From assembly GCA_016713085.1 (NCBI GenBank), contig JADJPV010000002.1, positions 1,550,001 to 1,614,000 of the forward strand: a stretch of 64,000 bases of DNA. Reading direction: 5' to 3'. This document shows, one piece after another, positions 36,370 to 44,910 of the stretch. Source of the DNA: Chitinophagaceae bacterium. GTDB lineage: Bacteria; Bacteroidota; Bacteroidia; Chitinophagales; Chitinophagaceae. Both the position numbers and the translations under genes were made by a program. Within the stretch, counting starts at the first letter, position 1. Every line of letters begins with the position of its first letter. Below the pieces are notes generated by a model, which saw only the letters and a list, made by a program, of their open reading frames with translations, did not search any database and had not been told where the DNA came from.

Positions 36370-38104
36370 TAACTCTCAGCAGGGCGGAGATTCTTACAAA
36401 CTCAGAAGCTACGATTGGTTTGGCAAATCTGATAAGATGGGATTTGTACATCGTTCCTGGTTACGTAACCAGGGATATCCTGATGATTATTTCCAGGGCA
36501 AACCCGTTATTGGTATTTGCAATACATGGAGCGAACTGACACCCTGTAACGGTCACCTGCGTGATTTTGCAGAAATCGTAAAACGTGGTGTAATTGAAGC
36601 TGGAGGATTTCCATTAGAGTTTCCGGTTACATCATTGGGTGAAACAATCATGCGGCCCACAACCATGCTCTTTCGGAATTTGGCGAGTATGGATACAGAA
36701 GAAAGCATTCGTGCCAATCCGATTGATGGTGTTGTTTTACTTACAGGTTGTGATAAAACTACTCCTTCTACTTTAATGGGTGCATGCAGTGTTGATCTGC
36801 CAACCATCGTTGTTCCAGGTGGTCCAATGCTGAATGGAAGATTCAAAGGCGAATGCCTTGGCAGCGGCTCATTCAACTGGATGGTAAAGGAAAAAACATT
36901 AGTAGAGAATTATACAGCAGAAGATATTCATGAAGCAGAGGTTGGCGCTGCAAGAAGTCAGGGACATTGTATGAGTATGGGTACTGCTTCAACTATGGCC
37001 TGCATGGTGGAAGCACTGGGTCTTACATTACCGGGTGCTGCTGCTATTCCTGCTGTTGATTCAAGAAAGAAAGTAAGGGAGCAATTATCAGGAAGAATAA
37101 TTGTAGAGATGGTGAAAGAAGATTTGAAACTCTCAAAAATTCTTACAAGAAAAGCGTTTGAGAATTCGATTATAGTAAATGCCGGTGTTGGTGGCTCAAC
37201 CAATTTAATCATTCACCTGCTTGCGATTGCCGGAAGAATAGGTATTGAATTAAATCTGGAGGACTTTGATACTATCGGAAGCAAAATTCCATTGCTTGCC
37301 AACCTGAAACCTTCAGGAAAATATTTGATGGAAGATTTTTATTATGCCGGTGGATTACCTGTTGTGATCAATGAACTAAAAAAATATCTGCACAATGATG
37401 TGATTACAGTTAATGGAAAATCAATCGGTGATAACAACAGCAAACCCGTTTGCTACAACCGTGAAGTGATCGCATCTGTTGATACGCCTTTGCAAACGGA
37501 AGCAGGTATTGCTGTGCTGAAAGGAAATTTATGTGCCGATGGTGCCATCATTAAACCATCTGCTGCGACAAAATCATTAATGAAGCACAGGGGCAAAGCG
37601 GTTGTGTTTGAAACGATGGAAGATTATCATGCAAGAATTGATGACCCAAATCTGGATATTGATGAAAACTCTGTGATCGTATTAAAAGGTGTTGGGCCGG
37701 TAGGTTATCCCGGCATGCCTGAAGTTGGCAATGTTGATCTTCCTGAGAAATTACTGAGGAAAGGTGTTAAAGATATGATCCGCATTTCAGATGGAAGAAT
37801 GAGTGGCACAGCTGCAGGAACTGTGGTGCTGCATGTTTCACCTGAATCGTCCATTGGTGGAGTACTTGCATTAGTGAAAGATGGCGATATGATTGAACTT
37901 GACGTCGATCAGAGAAAACTTCATCTTGATGTAAGCGATGAAGAATTAAACAAACGGAAACTGGCATGGGTCGCACCTGAACCAATGGCAACAAGAGGTT
38001 ATGTAAAATTTTATATTGACCATGTGCAGCAGGCACATCTCGGAGCAGACCTTGATATTTTGCAGGGCGGCAGCGGAAGTGAAGTAACAAGAGATTTACA
38101 TTAA
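36350..38104 (+). CDS. IlvD/EDD-family sugar-acid dehydratase (aldonate dehydratase)
   Basis: Cytoplasmic Fe-S dehydratase of 584 residues that removes water from a sugar acid to give a 2-keto-3-deoxy acid. Cluster cysteines can be placed in GICNTWSELTPCNGHL and VLLTGCDKTTPSTLMGAC; QGHCMSMGTAST carries the third. The C-terminal domain has GPVGYPGMPE and DGRMSGTAAGTVVLHVSPES. It belongs with the aldonate branch (L-arabonate, D-xylonate, D-galactonate) and not with amino-acid IlvD, judging by HRSWLRNQG at the N-terminus and the gene context. It is followed by a lactonase and a GntP permease, which would supply the aldonate. Exact substrate not resolvable from sequence. Confidence 0.88.
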   Translation: MKNEKDNNSQQGGDSYKLRSYDWFGKSDKMGFVHRSWLRNQGYPDDYFQGKPVIGICNTWSELTPCNGHLRDFAEIVKRGVIEAGGFPLEFPVTSLGETIMRPTTMLFRNLASMDTEESIRANPIDGVVLLTGCDKTTPSTLMGACSVDLPTIVVPGGPMLNGRFKGECLGSGSFNWMVKEKTLVENYTAEDIHEAEVGAARSQGHCMSMGTASTMACMVEALGLTLPGAAAIPAVDSRKKVREQLSGRIIVEMVKEDLKLSKILTRKAFENSIIVNAGVGGSTNLIIHLLAIAGRIGIELNLEDFDTIGSKIPLLANLKPSGKYLMEDFYYAGGLPVVINELKKYLHNDVITVNGKSIGDNNSKPVCYNREVIASVDTPLQTEAGIAVLKGNLCADGAIIKPSAATKSLMKHRGKAVVFETMEDYHARIDDPNLDIDENSVIVLKGVGPVGYPGMPEVGNVDLPEKLLRKGVKDMIRISDGRMSGTAAGTVVLHVSPESSIGGVLALVKDGDMIELDVDQRKLHLDVSDEELNKRKLAWVAPEPMATRGYVKFYIDHVQQAHLGADLDILQGGSGSEVTRDLH

Positions 38105-38131
38105 GCCCTGCCCCTAAAGGGGAAGTTTAGG
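38103..38131. repeat. Short GC-rich hairpin after the dehydratase gene
   Basis: Just after the dehydratase stop, CCCCTAAAGGGG at 38111-38122 forms a tight 4-bp stem inside the motif CCCTGCCCCTAAAGGGG. I recall similar CCCCTAAAGGGG sequences as common intergenic repeats in Bacteroidota genomes. It might slow transcription between the dehydratase and lactonase genes, but no T run follows. Confidence 0.4.
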
Positions 38132-38172
38132 TTTTAAATTAAAAATAGTATTAAGTAAAATATATACAGAGT

Positions 38173-39174
38173 ATGAAACAAATTTTTCTTTTCTGCTTTA
38201 TCGTCTTCATAGTAAGTTGTAACAGTAAGCCACAATACAAATCGATTGGCGCTATTGAAAGAATGGATCCTGCATTGGATATAATTATTTCTCCAAACGC
38301 CAAAGCAGAGATCATTGCTGAGGGCTTTGAATGGAGTGAAGGACCGTTGTGGATCGAAAAGGAAAAGATGTTGTTATTTTCTGATGTGCCTGCTAATACA
38401 ATCTACAAATGGACAGAAGAAAAAGGAAAAGAAGTTTACCTGAAGCCATCCGGCTATACAGACAGCCTTCCATCCATCTGCAAAGAACCCGGCAGCAATG
38501 GTTTAATACTGGACGCTGAAGGCAGCCTTATTCTTTGTCAGCATGGCGACAGAAGAATGGCGAGAATGGATGCTGCATTAGATAAACCAATAGCAAAATT
38601 TATTACACTTGCCGATAAGTATAATAACAAACGGCTCAGCAGTCCAAATGATGCAGTGTATAATTTTGGCGAATTATTTTTTACTGATCCGCCTTATGGA
38701 TTAAGTACACAGGATGATAAGGACACTGAAAAAGAAATTCCTTTCAATGGAGTTTATAGATTAACAAAAAAAGGTCGGGTAACCTTAATTACCGACTCCC
38801 TCTCCCGCCCCAACGGTCTTGCATTTTTCCCCGGAGGAAGAAGATTGCTGGTTGCTAATTCTGATCCCGAAAAACCTAACTGGTATCTGTTTGATATAAA
38901 TCCTGGTGATACTATTTTCCCTCCAAAACTATTTTTCAGTGCTGCTGGTAATGATAAAAAGTTAAATGGTCTGCCGGACGGATTGAAGATCGATAAGAAT
39001 GGGAATGTATTTGCAACAGGCCCGGGCGGAATTTATATATTTAATGAAAGCGGAAAATTATTAGGTAAACTGAAATTAGAAAATTCTTCATCGAATTGTG
39101 CTTTATCACCCGATGAAAAAACATTGTACATCACAAACGATATGTATGTACTGCGGTTTAAAATGAGAGAATAA
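38173..39174 (+). CDS. SMP-30/gluconolactonase-family lactonase, lipoprotein
   Basis: Six-bladed propeller lactonase of 333 residues. The lipobox FIVSC gives lipidated Cys16, so it acts outside the cytoplasm. Metal-site segments are AEGFEWSEGPLWIEK (Glu), LSSPNDAVYNFGELFFTDPPYG (Asn/Asp), SRPNGLAFFPGG (Asn) and GLPDGLKIDKNGN (Asp), which match the calcium-binding lactonases. It would open an aldonolactone made by the Tat-exported oxidoreductase to the free acid for the GntP permease 29 bases downstream. Substrate inferred from context only. Confidence 0.88.
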   Translation: MKQIFLFCFIVFIVSCNSKPQYKSIGAIERMDPALDIIISPNAKAEIIAEGFEWSEGPLWIEKEKMLLFSDVPANTIYKWTEEKGKEVYLKPSGYTDSLPSICKEPGSNGLILDAEGSLILCQHGDRRMARMDAALDKPIAKFITLADKYNNKRLSSPNDAVYNFGELFFTDPPYGLSTQDDKDTEKEIPFNGVYRLTKKGRVTLITDSLSRPNGLAFFPGGRRLLVANSDPEKPNWYLFDINPGDTIFPPKLFFSAAGNDKKLNGLPDGLKIDKNGNVFATGPGGIYIFNESGKLLGKLKLENSSSNCALSPDEKTLYITNDMYVLRFKMRE

Positions 39175-39203
39175 AATCAATCAGAATAAAAACAATAAGA
39201 CGA

Positions 39204-40520
39204 ATGCCCTTACTAATCATCTTACTGGGAATTGCTTTGCAGATTTTTTTAACGGTTAAAAAAGTCAGCCCTTTTTTATCGTTACTGATCGTAGCTATTT
39301 TCATTGGTTTTTTATTGGGCATGCAACCCTCTGCCATCCTTACTTCTGTAGAAAAAGGAGTTGGCAGTACATTGGGCGGGCTTGCATTGATCCTTTGCCT
39401 TGGCGCTGTTCTTGGAAAAATACTGGAAGCAAGTGGTGCTGCTGAACAAATTTCGGGTACACTCATCAACAGTTTTGGCGAAAAGAATATTCAGTGGGCC
39501 ATGCTGCTTACAGGTTTCTTAGTTGGACTTCCACTTTATTATAATGCAGGTTTTATCATTCTTGTGCCGCTTGTATTTTCTGTTGCCAAAAGAACAAAAT
39601 TACCTTTACTGTATCTCGCTATTCCTATGGCGGCATCTTTATCAACCACACATTGTTTTTTACCCCCACACCCCGGGCCTGTTGTACTGGTAAATGCCTT
39701 TAAAGCTGATCTCGGCAAAACCCTTGTTTACGGATTGATACTTGTAATACCGATTGTAATTATTGCCGGACCGTTTTTAGGTCGCTTACTGCAAAAAATA
39801 ACGACAGGTGTACTGGCTCCCTTTTCTATTGGAGATAACATAATCGTTGACAAAAAATTACCCTCCGTTACTCCAAGTTTTATCATCGCATTACTTCCGG
39901 TATTTTTGATTACACTGTCTGTGATAGCAAAATACTTTTTATCAGATGACTCACTCATAAAGAATGTTATTCTGTTTACTGGTGATTCCACCATTGCTTT
40001 ATTACTATCAGTGCTTTGCGCCATTTACTTTTTTGGTATAAGGATGAATAACAAAATGCCGGTAATTATGCAATGGCTCAATGATGCCATATCAGGTATT
40101 GCAGTCATCATGCTCATTATTACTGCAGGTGGTGTATTAAAACAAATATTAACCGACAGCGGAACCGGAGCTTACATTACTTCATTCAGCAGTGACTGGC
40201 AGATTCATCCATTGGTGTTTGGATGGGTGGTAACTGCCTTATTACGTGTCGCAATAGGATCTGCAACAGTAGCAGGTTTAACTGCTGCAGGCATTGTATC
40301 CCCCATTGTTGTTGCAGGTGCAGTTTCACCTGAATTGATGGTACTGGCTGTAGGTGCCGGCAGTGTATTTGGTTCTCACATCAATGATTCGGGATTCTGG
40401 ATGTTCAAAGAATTTTTCAAAGTAACTCTGAAACAAACTTTTTTATCATGGACTATTATGGAAACGATCATTTCAATTCTGGGATTGATCGGCATATTAT
40501 TGTTAAATATGTTTATTTAA
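39204..40520 (+). CDS. GntP-family gluconate/aldonate permease
   Basis: Inner-membrane proton symporter for gluconate-like acids, 438 residues with 12-14 hydrophobic segments. Family hallmarks are the N-terminal GVGSTLGGLALILCLGAVLGKILEASGAAEQIS, GLPLYYNAGFIILVPL, the loop STTHCFLPPHPGP, and the late SGFWMFKEFF. The pairing with a lipoprotein lactonase and an IlvD/EDD dehydratase supports aldonate import. It ends 5 bases before the preferred start of the next exported esterase, so transcription probably continues. Confidence 0.93.
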   Translation: MPLLIILLGIALQIFLTVKKVSPFLSLLIVAIFIGFLLGMQPSAILTSVEKGVGSTLGGLALILCLGAVLGKILEASGAAEQISGTLINSFGEKNIQWAMLLTGFLVGLPLYYNAGFIILVPLVFSVAKRTKLPLLYLAIPMAASLSTTHCFLPPHPGPVVLVNAFKADLGKTLVYGLILVIPIVIIAGPFLGRLLQKITTGVLAPFSIGDNIIVDKKLPSVTPSFIIALLPVFLITLSVIAKYFLSDDSLIKNVILFTGDSTIALLLSVLCAIYFFGIRMNNKMPVIMQWLNDAISGIAVIMLIITAGGVLKQILTDSGTGAYITSFSSDWQIHPLVFGWVVTALLRVAIGSATVAGLTAAGIVSPIVVAGAVSPELMVLAVGAGSVFGSHINDSGFWMFKEFFKVTLKQTFLSWTIMETIISILGLIGILLLNMFI

Positions 40521-40525
40521 GAAAA

Positions 40526-42469
40526 ATGAATAGCAAAATAAAAACAACATGCCTGCTCATCTGCTGTATTCTTTTGTTGTTATCTAATCAGTCAGGTGCA
40601 CAGGTAAAACTTCCTCAAATTGTAAGAGACAGCATGATCCTGCAAAGAGATGTACCCGTAAATATCTGGGGATGGTCGTCTGTAAATGAAAAAGTAACCG
40701 TGAAGTTTAATGGAAAAACATATAAAACAAAAGGTAATGCGGATGGTAAATGGATCATCAAACTTCCTCCAACCAAAGCAGGCGGCCCGTATACGATTAA
40801 TATTACTGCAAGTAATAAAATCAGTCTGAAAGAAATTTTATTTGGCGATGTTTGGTTTTGCAGTGGTCAGTCAAACATGGTGCATCAACTGAATATTCAT
40901 GATGTAACCTATGCAAAAGAAATTGCAGAAGCAAACGATCAGCAGATACGACAGTTCTGGATACCAACACTTACCGGCTTACAGGGAGCACAACAGAACC
41001 TGCCGGGCGGTTACTGGAAAGCAGCAGTTGGTGAAGATGTTCGTCCATTTTCTGCAGTTGCCTATTTCTTTGCAAAGCGTTTATACGAAAAATACAAAGT
41101 ACCTGTCGGTATCATCAATGCAAGTGTGGGCGGCACACCTGTTGAAGCTTGGACAAGTGAAGAAGGGTTAAAAGATTTTACTTCACTGAAAAATACCATC
41201 GAAAAAAATAAAGACACAGCTTATCTCAACAGTCTGAACCGAAGATCTCCCACTACGAACCGCATGCCGCCCCCTGTTGATGCAGGTTTATCAGCTGCCA
41301 TTAAATGGCTTGATGTCAACTATATACCTAAAGGCTGGCGCAATATCAATCTTCCCGGTTACTGGGAAGACCAGGGCATTAAAGATCTGAATGGTGTTGT
41401 TTGGTTTAGAAAAGAAATAGAAATTCCGGCATCAATGGCTGGTAAAGTTGCAAAAGTTTTTTTAGGAAGAATTGTTGATGCAGATGAATTATACATCAAT
41501 GGAAAATTAGTTGGTAAAACTACTTATCAATATCCGCAACGCAGATATCCAGTTCCAGCAGATGTTTTAAAAGCAGGGAAAAACATTTTTGTTATTCGTG
41601 TAACAAACTCGTCTGGCAAAGGCGGTTTTGTATCAGACAAACCTTACTGTATTTTTTCAGGTACTGATACAGTTGATTTGAAAGGCTACTGGCAATACAA
41701 AGTTGGTCTTGTGTATAAACCTTTCACAGGCGGAGGTTTTGGTGGAGGCATCAATGCACAAAATCAACCGGCAGCATTGTACAATGCAATGGTGGCACCG
41801 GAGATCAATTATACTATTAAAGGTTTTTGCTGGTACCAGGGTGAAAGCAATGCAGGCAGGCCAAAGGAATATGAAAAACTTTTATCCGCATTAATTAATG
41901 ACTGGCGAAGCAAATGGAACCAGGGCTCACTTCCATTTCTGTACATACAGCTTCCGGGCTTTATGGATTATAACTACCTCCCTACCGAAAGCCAATGGGC
42001 TGAGTTACGTGAAGGGCAACTAAAAACTCTTTCCGTTCCCAATACGGCGATGGCAGTTACTATTGAACTTGGCGAATGGAATGATATTCACCCCGACAAT
42101 AAAAAAGATGTTGGTGAGCGCTTAGCCTTAGCTGCAATGAAAACTGCTTACAATGAAAACATTGTTTATTCAGGTCCGCTTTTTCAATCGGCAACTATTG
42201 AGTCAAACAAGATTATAATAGAATTTTCAAATACAGGCAGTGGCTTAGTAACTAATGATGGCGAAGAGTTAAGTGAGTTTGCTATTGCAGGGGCCGATAA
42301 AAAATTTGTATGGGCAAAAGCAAAAATAGAAGGCAACAAAGTTGTTGTATGGAGTGATGAAGTTAAAGAACCAATGTATATGCGTTATGCCTGGGCAGAT
42401 AATCCTGTTAATCCAAATCTTTTTAACAAAGATGGATTACCGGCATCACCATTCAGAACTGATAAATAA
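40526..42469 (+). CDS. Exported SASA-type (sialate O-acetylesterase-like) carbohydrate esterase
   Basis: SGNH-like esterase that probably deacetylates xylan or pectin. The start at 40526 (MNSKIKTTCLLICCILLLLS) gives a signal peptide ending in SGAQ and about 647 residues; the upstream Met at 40448 lies inside the permease gene. The catalytic Ser is in VWFCSGQSNM and the second block is GFCWYQGESNAGRP; the His/Asp end is in WNDIHPDNKKDVGERLA. A carbohydrate-binding-like domain (RNINLPGYWEDQGIKDLNGVVWFRKE, DELYINGKLVGKT) is inserted at about 270-400, as in many Bacteroidota acetylesterases of this family. Xylan O-acetyl groups are the likely target because a CE15 and a CE4 gene follow. It starts 5 bases after gntP. 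Confidence 0.87.
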   Translation: MNSKIKTTCLLICCILLLLSNQSGAQVKLPQIVRDSMILQRDVPVNIWGWSSVNEKVTVKFNGKTYKTKGNADGKWIIKLPPTKAGGPYTINITASNKISLKEILFGDVWFCSGQSNMVHQLNIHDVTYAKEIAEANDQQIRQFWIPTLTGLQGAQQNLPGGYWKAAVGEDVRPFSAVAYFFAKRLYEKYKVPVGIINASVGGTPVEAWTSEEGLKDFTSLKNTIEKNKDTAYLNSLNRRSPTTNRMPPPVDAGLSAAIKWLDVNYIPKGWRNINLPGYWEDQGIKDLNGVVWFRKEIEIPASMAGKVAKVFLGRIVDADELYINGKLVGKTTYQYPQRRYPVPADVLKAGKNIFVIRVTNSSGKGGFVSDKPYCIFSGTDTVDLKGYWQYKVGLVYKPFTGGGFGGGINAQNQPAALYNAMVAPEINYTIKGFCWYQGESNAGRPKEYEKLLSALINDWRSKWNQGSLPFLYIQLPGFMDYNYLPTESQWAELREGQLKTLSVPNTAMAVTIELGEWNDIHPDNKKDVGERLALAAMKTAYNENIVYSGPLFQSATIESNKIIIEFSNTGSGLVTNDGEELSEFAIAGADKKFVWAKAKIEGNKVVVWSDEVKEPMYMRYAWADNPVNPNLFNKDGLPASPFRTDK

Positions 42470-42499
42470 AAAAGTATCTCTAATACTATAAACTTCTGT

Positions 42500-44044
42500 A
42501 TGAAAAATTATTTGATATTGTTATTATGCATCTGCTTTACATCAGAGATAACTGCACAGTCTGTTTCTGTTGACAGCAGTAAGTATCCCCGACTCGTTAC
42601 ATTCACTGCTCAACAGGATCAGGCACAAATGATGCAGCAGTTGGGTATTAAAAAATTAAGACCCGGCCCAAGCGGTAATGCGTCCGCTCCCAATCATGCT
42701 AATTACGATGAAGCAATAGCAAACCCCTGTCCGTTATTACCTGATGCACTGATTACCAAAAAAGGTAAAAAAGTAACCAATGCTGAACAGTGGTGGCAAC
42801 AGAGACGCCCGGAAATTGTGGAAGATTTTGAAACTGAAATGTATGGCAGAATTCCATCAAAAACACCAAACGTTACATGGACTGCAAAAATCACCGATTA
42901 TGAATTTGTTGGACGCATTCCTGTTATTGCAAAACAATTAGTGGGTCATGTTGATAACAGCGAATATCCTCTCATTCATGTAAACATCAACATGGTACTT
43001 GTATTACCATTGAATGTAAAAGGCCCTGTTCCTGTATTGATCATGTTTGGATTCCCTTCATTACCATCTCCTGCACAACCCAACCCTGCAGACATGGAAA
43101 AGCTCAATTCAACTTTCAAAGAGATGATGATACAGCAGAACCCGGAGATGAAAGCCATCTTCGATCGCTATCCTGCTTATTCACCTGTTACACGATTGCC
43201 CGGTTCAAACTTTTTTGCACCTGCCCCAACAGGCGACTCACCCCCTACTGAACAATTGCTGGCTGCAGGTTGGGGATACTGTGTGATAGAGCCAAACAGT
43301 ATCCAGGCTGATAATGGTGCAGGTTTAACAAGAGGTATTATTGGTTTAGTAAATAAAGGACAACCACGTAAGCCTGACGATTGGGGTTCATTAAGAGCAT
43401 GGGGCTGGGGTGCATCACGTGCATTGGATTATTTTGAAACAGATACATTGATCAACACAAAAAGAGTTGGTATTGAAGGCGTATCCCGTTATGGAAAAGC
43501 AGCATTGGTAACAATGGCTTTTGATCAGCGATTTGCAATTGTATTAATCGGTTCTTCAGGAAAAGGTGGTGCAACACTGCAGCGCCGTGTTTTTGGTGAA
43601 GCGGTTGAAAGTCTTGCAGGCAGTGGTGAGTATCACTGGATGTCGGGAAATTATTTAAAATACGCAACTGCAGAATCTTCCTTTGGCAGTAAAACAGGTT
43701 GCGATCTTCCCGTTGACTCACATGAACTGTTGGCACTTTGTGCACCAAGGCCAGTGTTCGTCAGTTATGGAATACCGGAGAAAGGAGATGCCAATTGGCT
43801 CGATCAAATGGGAAGCTATAAAGCAACCATTGCAGCAGGTACCGTATTTAAATTATTAGGAGCAAAAGATTTGGGTGTTAGCAATGATTATAACACAGAA
43901 CAAATGCCGCCGGTGCTTACAGGCTTGCTCGATGGTGAACTGGCATGGCGGCAGCACGACGGAGGACATACTGATGCTCCTAACTTTAAATTCTTTATAC
44001 CATGGGCCAACCGTGTGTTGAAGTATGAAAAAGTTGCCCGTTAA
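42500..44044 (+). CDS. CE15 4-O-methyl-glucuronoyl methylesterase (glucuronoyl esterase)
   Basis: Exported 514-residue alpha/beta hydrolase (signal peptide ending SEITAQS) that cleaves the ester between lignin and the glucuronic acid of glucuronoxylan. The family nucleophile motif is present as GIEGVSRYGKAAL (Ser), and the His is in QHDGGHTDAP. Canonical enzymes have an acidic residue just before the G-x-G-G block; here that block reads GSSGKGGATLQRR without one. The acid may instead be the Asp of LPVDSHELLALCAPRP, a position known in bacterial CE15 proteins. It belongs with the GH67/GH115/GH30 glucuronoxylan tools. It starts 30 bases after the SASA esterase and overlaps the upstream region of the CE4 gene only at that gene's non-preferred start. 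Confidence 0.88.
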   Translation: MKNYLILLLCICFTSEITAQSVSVDSSKYPRLVTFTAQQDQAQMMQQLGIKKLRPGPSGNASAPNHANYDEAIANPCPLLPDALITKKGKKVTNAEQWWQQRRPEIVEDFETEMYGRIPSKTPNVTWTAKITDYEFVGRIPVIAKQLVGHVDNSEYPLIHVNINMVLVLPLNVKGPVPVLIMFGFPSLPSPAQPNPADMEKLNSTFKEMMIQQNPEMKAIFDRYPAYSPVTRLPGSNFFAPAPTGDSPPTEQLLAAGWGYCVIEPNSIQADNGAGLTRGIIGLVNKGQPRKPDDWGSLRAWGWGASRALDYFETDTLINTKRVGIEGVSRYGKAALVTMAFDQRFAIVLIGSSGKGGATLQRRVFGEAVESLAGSGEYHWMSGNYLKYATAESSFGSKTGCDLPVDSHELLALCAPRPVFVSYGIPEKGDANWLDQMGSYKATIAAGTVFKLLGAKDLGVSNDYNTEQMPPVLTGLLDGELAWRQHDGGHTDAPNFKFFIPWANRVLKYEKVAR

Positions 44045-44084
44045 TTGTATTGCTGATTCTATAACATTATTGAAAAGGAAAATC

Positions 44085-44873
44085 ATGCTCAAAAAAAGGA
44101 TACTACTTACAGCTTCTGCATTTTTGTTTACAGTTATTTTACATGCACAAACACAATCTCCATGGTATGGAAAAAAATGTGCCGTTGTACTTACATATGA
44201 CGATGCAATAGATCAGCACCTGGATAATGCAGTTCCATTGTTGGATTCACTGGGATTGAAAGCAACGTTTTATATAACTGCTTTTTCACAATCAGTACAA
44301 ACAAGAATAAATGACTGGAAAAAACTTTCTGTTACGGGTCACGAATTAGGTAATCATACATTGTTTCATCCCTGTATTGGTAACAGCCCCGGCCGTGAGT
44401 GGGTTTCACCCGAAAACAATTTGAATAATTATACCGTGAAGCGTATGGAAAATGAAATACGCATGACGAATACCTTTCTGCAGGCACTTGATGGAAAAAT
44501 CAAACGCACATTTGCATTCACCTGCGGCGATATGAAGATTGCTGACTCCTCTTTCATTAATGGAATGAAAAAAGATTTTGTTGCGGCAAGAGCAGTACGT
44601 AACGAAATGCATAAGATTAACGAAGTGGATCTGTACAATATAGATTGCTACATGGTAAACAATAACAGCTTTGAAGAAATGAAAGCATGGGTAGATAAAG
44701 CAATTGAAACCAACTCACTGCTTGTTATACTTTTTCACGGTGTAGGCGGTGGCAACAGTTTAAATGTTTCGCTGACAGATCACCATAAATTGCTTACTTA
44801 TTTAAAGCAAAAACAAGAAAGCATCTGGGTTGCGCCCATGATCACAGTTGCTGAACATATTAACGAATGGTAA
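44085..44873 (+). CDS. CE4 polysaccharide deacetylase, exported
   Basis: NodB-homology deacetylase. The start at 44085 (MLKKRILLTASAFLFTVILHAQ) gives a clean signal peptide and 262 residues; the Met at 44025 overlaps the CE15 gene and precedes a non-signal extension. Motif 1 is VLTYDDAIDQH (in place of the usual TFDDG), motif 2 is GHELGNHTLFHPC with the two metal His residues, and a late His is in VILFHGVGGG. Substrate may be acetylxylan, given the two esterase genes before it, or a peptidoglycan or chitin-like polymer. It ends the plus-strand run and converges on the GH43 gene, 37 bases away, with no clear terminator. Confidence 0.85.
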   Translation: MLKKRILLTASAFLFTVILHAQTQSPWYGKKCAVVLTYDDAIDQHLDNAVPLLDSLGLKATFYITAFSQSVQTRINDWKKLSVTGHELGNHTLFHPCIGNSPGREWVSPENNLNNYTVKRMENEIRMTNTFLQALDGKIKRTFAFTCGDMKIADSSFINGMKKDFVAARAVRNEMHKINEVDLYNIDCYMVNNNSFEEMKAWVDKAIETNSLLVILFHGVGGGNSLNVSLTDHHKLLTYLKQKQESIWVAPMITVAEHINEW

Positions 44874-44910
44874 AACATAACCAAGTAGCCTACTGCTGAT
44901 CTGCCTGTGT

